Positions 33,947-36,697 of a stretch of 36,697 bases of DNA are shown here, piece by piece. The notes under the pieces were generated by a model. The model made no database searches. It worked only from the letters and a program-made list of their open reading frames with translations, and had not been told where the DNA came from. Origin of the DNA: Pseudomonadales bacterium (GTDB taxonomy: Bacteria > Pseudomonadota > Gammaproteobacteria > Pseudomonadales > Natronospirillaceae); contig JALJPK010000008.1 in assembly GCA_022968985.1 (NCBI GenBank), positions 31,250-67,946 of the forward strand, written 5' to 3'. Position 1 is the first letter of the stretch. Each line of letters begins with the position of its first letter. The translations under genes were made by a program, and so were the position numbers.

Positions 33947-36340
33947 ATGGCTTCAACATTATGCTTTCATTGTCAGTTACCTAATACTAATCAAAATATA
34001 GATTCACAAATTGATGGCCAGCTACAATTTTTTTGTTGTTATGGCTGTCAAGCTGTTGCTAGCACTATTCATGGGGCTGGGCTTGATCAGTTTTATCAAT
34101 ATCGAAAACCTTCTAAAATAAAAACCGTAAATAAAAAACAACCTTTTAAAATTTATGACAGTGAAACAATGTTAGATAGTTTTGCTTTTAAGTCTGAAGA
34201 GTTTTTAACTAAATATGAAGCGCAGTTTTCAATTGAAGGGATTAGTTGTGCAGCTTGTGTTTGGTTAATAGAGCAAAGGTTAAAACAAGAAAAATCGATA
34301 GCTCATTGTTATGTGAATTTAAGTCAATCACGTTTGAGTATTGGTTGGAATCAAGCGGAAATTTCAATCAGTACAATAATGCAAATCTGCCAAGAAATAG
34401 GTTTTACTTTAACGCCGTATCAGCCCGACGCTCATGAAAAAATTCAAAAGAAACAAGCTCAAAGTTATTTGATTAAATTAGCCATTGCTGGTGTTGCCAG
34501 TATGCAATCTATGATGAATGCGGTCGCTTTATATTCAGGTAGTATTACCGAACAATTTGAAATATTAATGCGCTACGCCAGTTTGTTTTTGGCGATTCCG
34601 GTTGTGTTTTATTGTGCCTCTGGTTTTTTCAAAAATACATTACGTGATATTAAACATAAACATTTAACCATGGATACTCCTGTTGCAATTGCAATTGGCT
34701 TGGCTTTTATTGCCAGTGTAAAAGCAACCATATTGCATAATGGTGAGGTGTATTATGAATCCTTGTGTATGTTTACTTTCTTTTTATTATTGGGTCGATA
34801 TTTAGAATTTAGAACACGATTAAATCAAGGTAATCAAGGTAATCAACTTGTCTCGTTAGTACCGCAAGTATGTAAATTAATTTCTGGTGAAATTGTAGGG
34901 GTTAGATCCCTTAAAAAAGATGATGAATTGATATGTGCTATTGGTGAAATTATTCCCTGTGACGCTCAAGTATTATCCGGTGAAAGTGAAATTAATACAT
35001 CTGCCATTAATGGTGAGTTTAAACCTGTTTTTAAAAAACAAGGCGACTTTGTTTTAGCCGGTTGTATTAATGTCAGTGATCAGTTAATTATTAAAGCGAC
35101 ACAAGTTGGTGAAAAAAGCTCAATTAATCAAATGTCAAAATTACTCGAGCGTGCAATGAGTGAAAAAACAAAACTGGCCAGCTTGGCTGATTCTGTCGCT
35201 TCTTATTTTGTATTGATTGTTTTGTGTTTGTCGTTGAGTGCTTATGGAGTCTGGTTATTTTATTCACCCCAGGATGCATTTTGGATCGCTCTGAGTGTTT
35301 TGGTGGTTACATGTCCTTGTGCGTTAAGTTTGGCAACTCCTGTTGCTATCACGCAGGCAGTGACTACATTAAGTCAAATGGGTTTGTTGATTACTCGTGC
35401 TGACGCTTTAGAAAAATTAAGTAAAATTAAAAAAATTGTATTCGACAAAACAGGCACGTTAACCAAAGGTGAGTACGAGATAGTTAAAACCACCTGTTAT
35501 GCCAGCCAGTCAGAAAAAGATTGTTTAAATATAGCAGCGAATTTACAGGTTAAATCATCTCACCCAATTGCTAGCGCGTTTAACAATTATCTAATTAATA
35601 AGTTGGAAATGTCGAATTGGAAGAATATCCCATCAAAAGGGCTTCAGACTAGAATAGATAATTGTGAATATAAAATTGGCCACGCTGCGTTTTGTGATTT
35701 AAAAAATAGTGAGTTTGAAAGTTGTGAGTTAAAAAATGAAGATACATCAACAAACAGCGCTCAAATATTGTATTTAACTCAAAATAATCAGTTGCTTGCA
35801 AAATTCGAATTAGACGATCAAATTGAACCCAGTGCTTTTGAGTTTACAAACAAACAAAAACAAAAATTACCCAATGTCAGTTTACATATATTAAGTGGTG
35901 ACCCTTCTTTACAGGTATCAGCTGTTGCTAAACAACTAGGTATTTCAGATATACATCACCCGTTAAATGCTCAGCAAAAACTTGACTGGGTTTCATCGCA
36001 AAATGATGCTTGTATGATGATTGGTGATGGTGTGAACGACGCCGCTGTTTTAGCGGGTGCAAGTGTGAGTGTGGCCATGTCACAAGGTGCTGATTTAGCT
36101 AAACAACAAGCGGACAGTGTATTGATTAGAAATGACTTATCAGTATTAGTTGATGCAATTTTATTAAGTAAAAAAACCAATAAAATCATAAAACAAAATG
36201 TAATTTGGGCGTTAATGTATAATTCATTGGCCGTGCCATTAGCGTTTATGGGCTGGGTGAGCCCTTGGATGGCTGCCATTGGTATGTCATTAAGCTCAAT
36301 AATTGTCGTTTTAAATGCATTAAGATTGCGAAAAGTTTAA
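33947..36340 (+). CDS. ccoI: Copper-translocating P1B-type ATPase CcoI (FixI)
   Basis: Exports Cu(I) to the periplasm for assembly of the oxidase copper centre. Domain order: Cys-rich N-terminal segment (CFHC and FFCCYGC, about 6-34), HMA domain with GISCAACVW (99-106), membrane helices, CPC ion site (Cys456-Pro-Cys458), phosphorylation Asp500 in DKTGTLT, and the GDGVNDAAVL hinge. Length 797 aa is typical. A 9-bp in-frame repeat gives NQGNQGNQ in the cytoplasmic loop after the fourth helix. It follows ccoH by 9 nt. ccoS, the usual next gene, is not present. Confidence 0.96.
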   Translation: MASTLCFHCQLPNTNQNIDSQIDGQLQFFCCYGCQAVASTIHGAGLDQFYQYRKPSKIKTVNKKQPFKIYDSETMLDSFAFKSEEFLTKYEAQFSIEGISCAACVWLIEQRLKQEKSIAHCYVNLSQSRLSIGWNQAEISISTIMQICQEIGFTLTPYQPDAHEKIQKKQAQSYLIKLAIAGVASMQSMMNAVALYSGSITEQFEILMRYASLFLAIPVVFYCASGFFKNTLRDIKHKHLTMDTPVAIAIGLAFIASVKATILHNGEVYYESLCMFTFFLLLGRYLEFRTRLNQGNQGNQLVSLVPQVCKLISGEIVGVRSLKKDDELICAIGEIIPCDAQVLSGESEINTSAINGEFKPVFKKQGDFVLAGCINVSDQLIIKATQVGEKSSINQMSKLLERAMSEKTKLASLADSVASYFVLIVLCLSLSAYGVWLFYSPQDAFWIALSVLVVTCPCALSLATPVAITQAVTTLSQMGLLITRADALEKLSKIKKIVFDKTGTLTKGEYEIVKTTCYASQSEKDCLNIAANLQVKSSHPIASAFNNYLINKLEMSNWKNIPSKGLQTRIDNCEYKIGHAAFCDLKNSEFESCELKNEDTSTNSAQILYLTQNNQLLAKFELDDQIEPSAFEFTNKQKQKLPNVSLHILSGDPSLQVSAVAKQLGISDIHHPLNAQQKLDWVSSQNDACMMIGDGVNDAAVLAGASVSVAMSQGADLAKQQADSVLIRNDLSVLVDAILLSKKTNKIIKQNVIWALMYNSLAVPLAFMGWVSPWMAAIGMSLSSIIVVLNALRLRKV

Positions 36341-36392
36341 ACAGGGTGTAAATTCCCGTCCAAATAAAATATTAATAGAATTAGGTAAGTAT

Positions 36393-36697
36393 ATGAGTGA
36401 TTGTTTTGAAGAGTTAGAGTCAATTTTAGATTCAAGATGGATAAGTGAAGACGGCTTGGATCTTGTAGGTGCCATTGGTGCATTAACGGCTCATGTGATT
36501 TTACCTTCCGTGCAAATTGATAAAATTATTTTTGATCAACAATTACCCCAGGGTGACGATGTTGCTAGATGGGTAAAAATTAAACAAGATGTATGTAAGG
36601 CATTAGAAGAAGAATTATACGGTGAAACTGCATTTGAATTACCGTTTGAACTAACAGATGAAGTTGAAGACTCAGACATGCAGGCGTTTTGCTGTGC
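36393..36697 (+). CDS. YecA/UPF0149-like protein, N-terminal part
   Basis: An open frame from ATG 36393 runs off the window (101 codons seen), with AGGTAAG just upstream. The N-terminal block, LDSRWISEDGLDLVGAIGAL and then TAHVILPSVQIDKII, resembles the first repeat of YecA/UPF0149 proteins, small helical proteins that often carry a C-terminal SEC-C zinc motif. That C-terminal part, if present, lies outside. Proteins of this type are found near cco genes in some Pseudomonas genomes. The assignment is tentative. Confidence 0.55.
   Translation, partial: MSDCFEELESILDSRWISEDGLDLVGAIGALTAHVILPSVQIDKIIFDQQLPQGDDVARWVKIKQDVCKALEEELYGETAFELPFELTDEVEDSDMQAFCC

Noticed and set aside
34825-34845. 9-bp repeat giving NQGNQGNQ in ccoI
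   Set aside because: Short, in a loop where length varies in this family; probably neutral.
35971-36279. 102-codon minus-strand frame in ccoI
   Set aside because: Antisense to the conserved GDGVND region of ccoI; shadow frame.

Overview
The window is about 36.7 kb of AT-rich chromosome (GC by eye in the high thirties). Gene content and order point to a gammaproteobacterium: secA-argJ-mutT, yacG-coaE-pilD-pilC-pilB-pilA, purM-purN-DUF3108 beside DUF2066-permease-hda, rpsA-ihfB-lapA, and ccoNOQP-ccoGHI. It is mostly core genome: there is no rRNA, tRNA, insertion sequence, prophage or CRISPR array. I cannot name a genus. Type IV pili and a cbb3 oxidase imply a surface-associated or motile cell that respires at low oxygen.

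Layout. 1-4772 (+): end of an M23 peptidase, a terminator, then secA, argJ and mutT. 4748-9327 (-): yacG, coaE, pilD, pilC and pilB, where four consecutive genes are joined by ATGA stop/start overlaps. 9543-10674 (-): two tandem paralogous major-pilin genes separated by a terminator, with a sigma-54 promoter in front of the first. 10756-13564 (+): the accessory part of the window. It holds a ZorA-like (MotA/TolQ/ExbB) channel protein with a long coiled-coil tail, a ZorB-like (MotB/OmpA) stator protein, and an unrecognised 160-aa protein. In front of the 160-aa gene lie three degenerate copies of its own first codons, each with its own start codon. 13646-16545 (-): dCMP deaminase, DUF3108, purN, purM. 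16889-19950 (+): DUF2066, an AI-2E family permease, hda. 20049-21648 (-): a small unknown gene and alaA. The junction between hda and the unknown gene is a scarred tandem duplication that includes the 3' ends of both. 21733-22110 (+): msrB. 22107-27484 (-): an unknown membrane-anchored protein, lapA, ihfB, rpsA with a structured leader, sfsA and an aminotransferase. 27534-36697 (+): gluQ, the cbb3 oxidase structural operon ccoNOQP, a terminator, the assembly genes ccoG, ccoH and ccoI, and the start of a YecA/UPF0149-like gene.

How the genes work together. PilD processes the pilins, PilB and PilC drive pilus extension, and the two PilA paralogues are the fibre subunits. CcoN, CcoO, CcoQ and CcoP form the oxidase, while CcoG, CcoH and CcoI supply copper and assembly functions. 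PurM and PurN are consecutive steps neighbours in purine synthesis. Hda controls DnaA activity. S1, IHF-beta and LapA form the usual translation/nucleoid/envelope cluster, although cmk and lapB, frequent neighbours in relatives, are not there.

The best candidates for something undescribed are the ZorAB-like pair with its unknown partner gene, and the ladder of repeated start regions that couples them. The duplication scar after hda, the pilins with long C-terminal extensions and the overlapping divergent pilA/ZorA-like control region are secondary points of interest.
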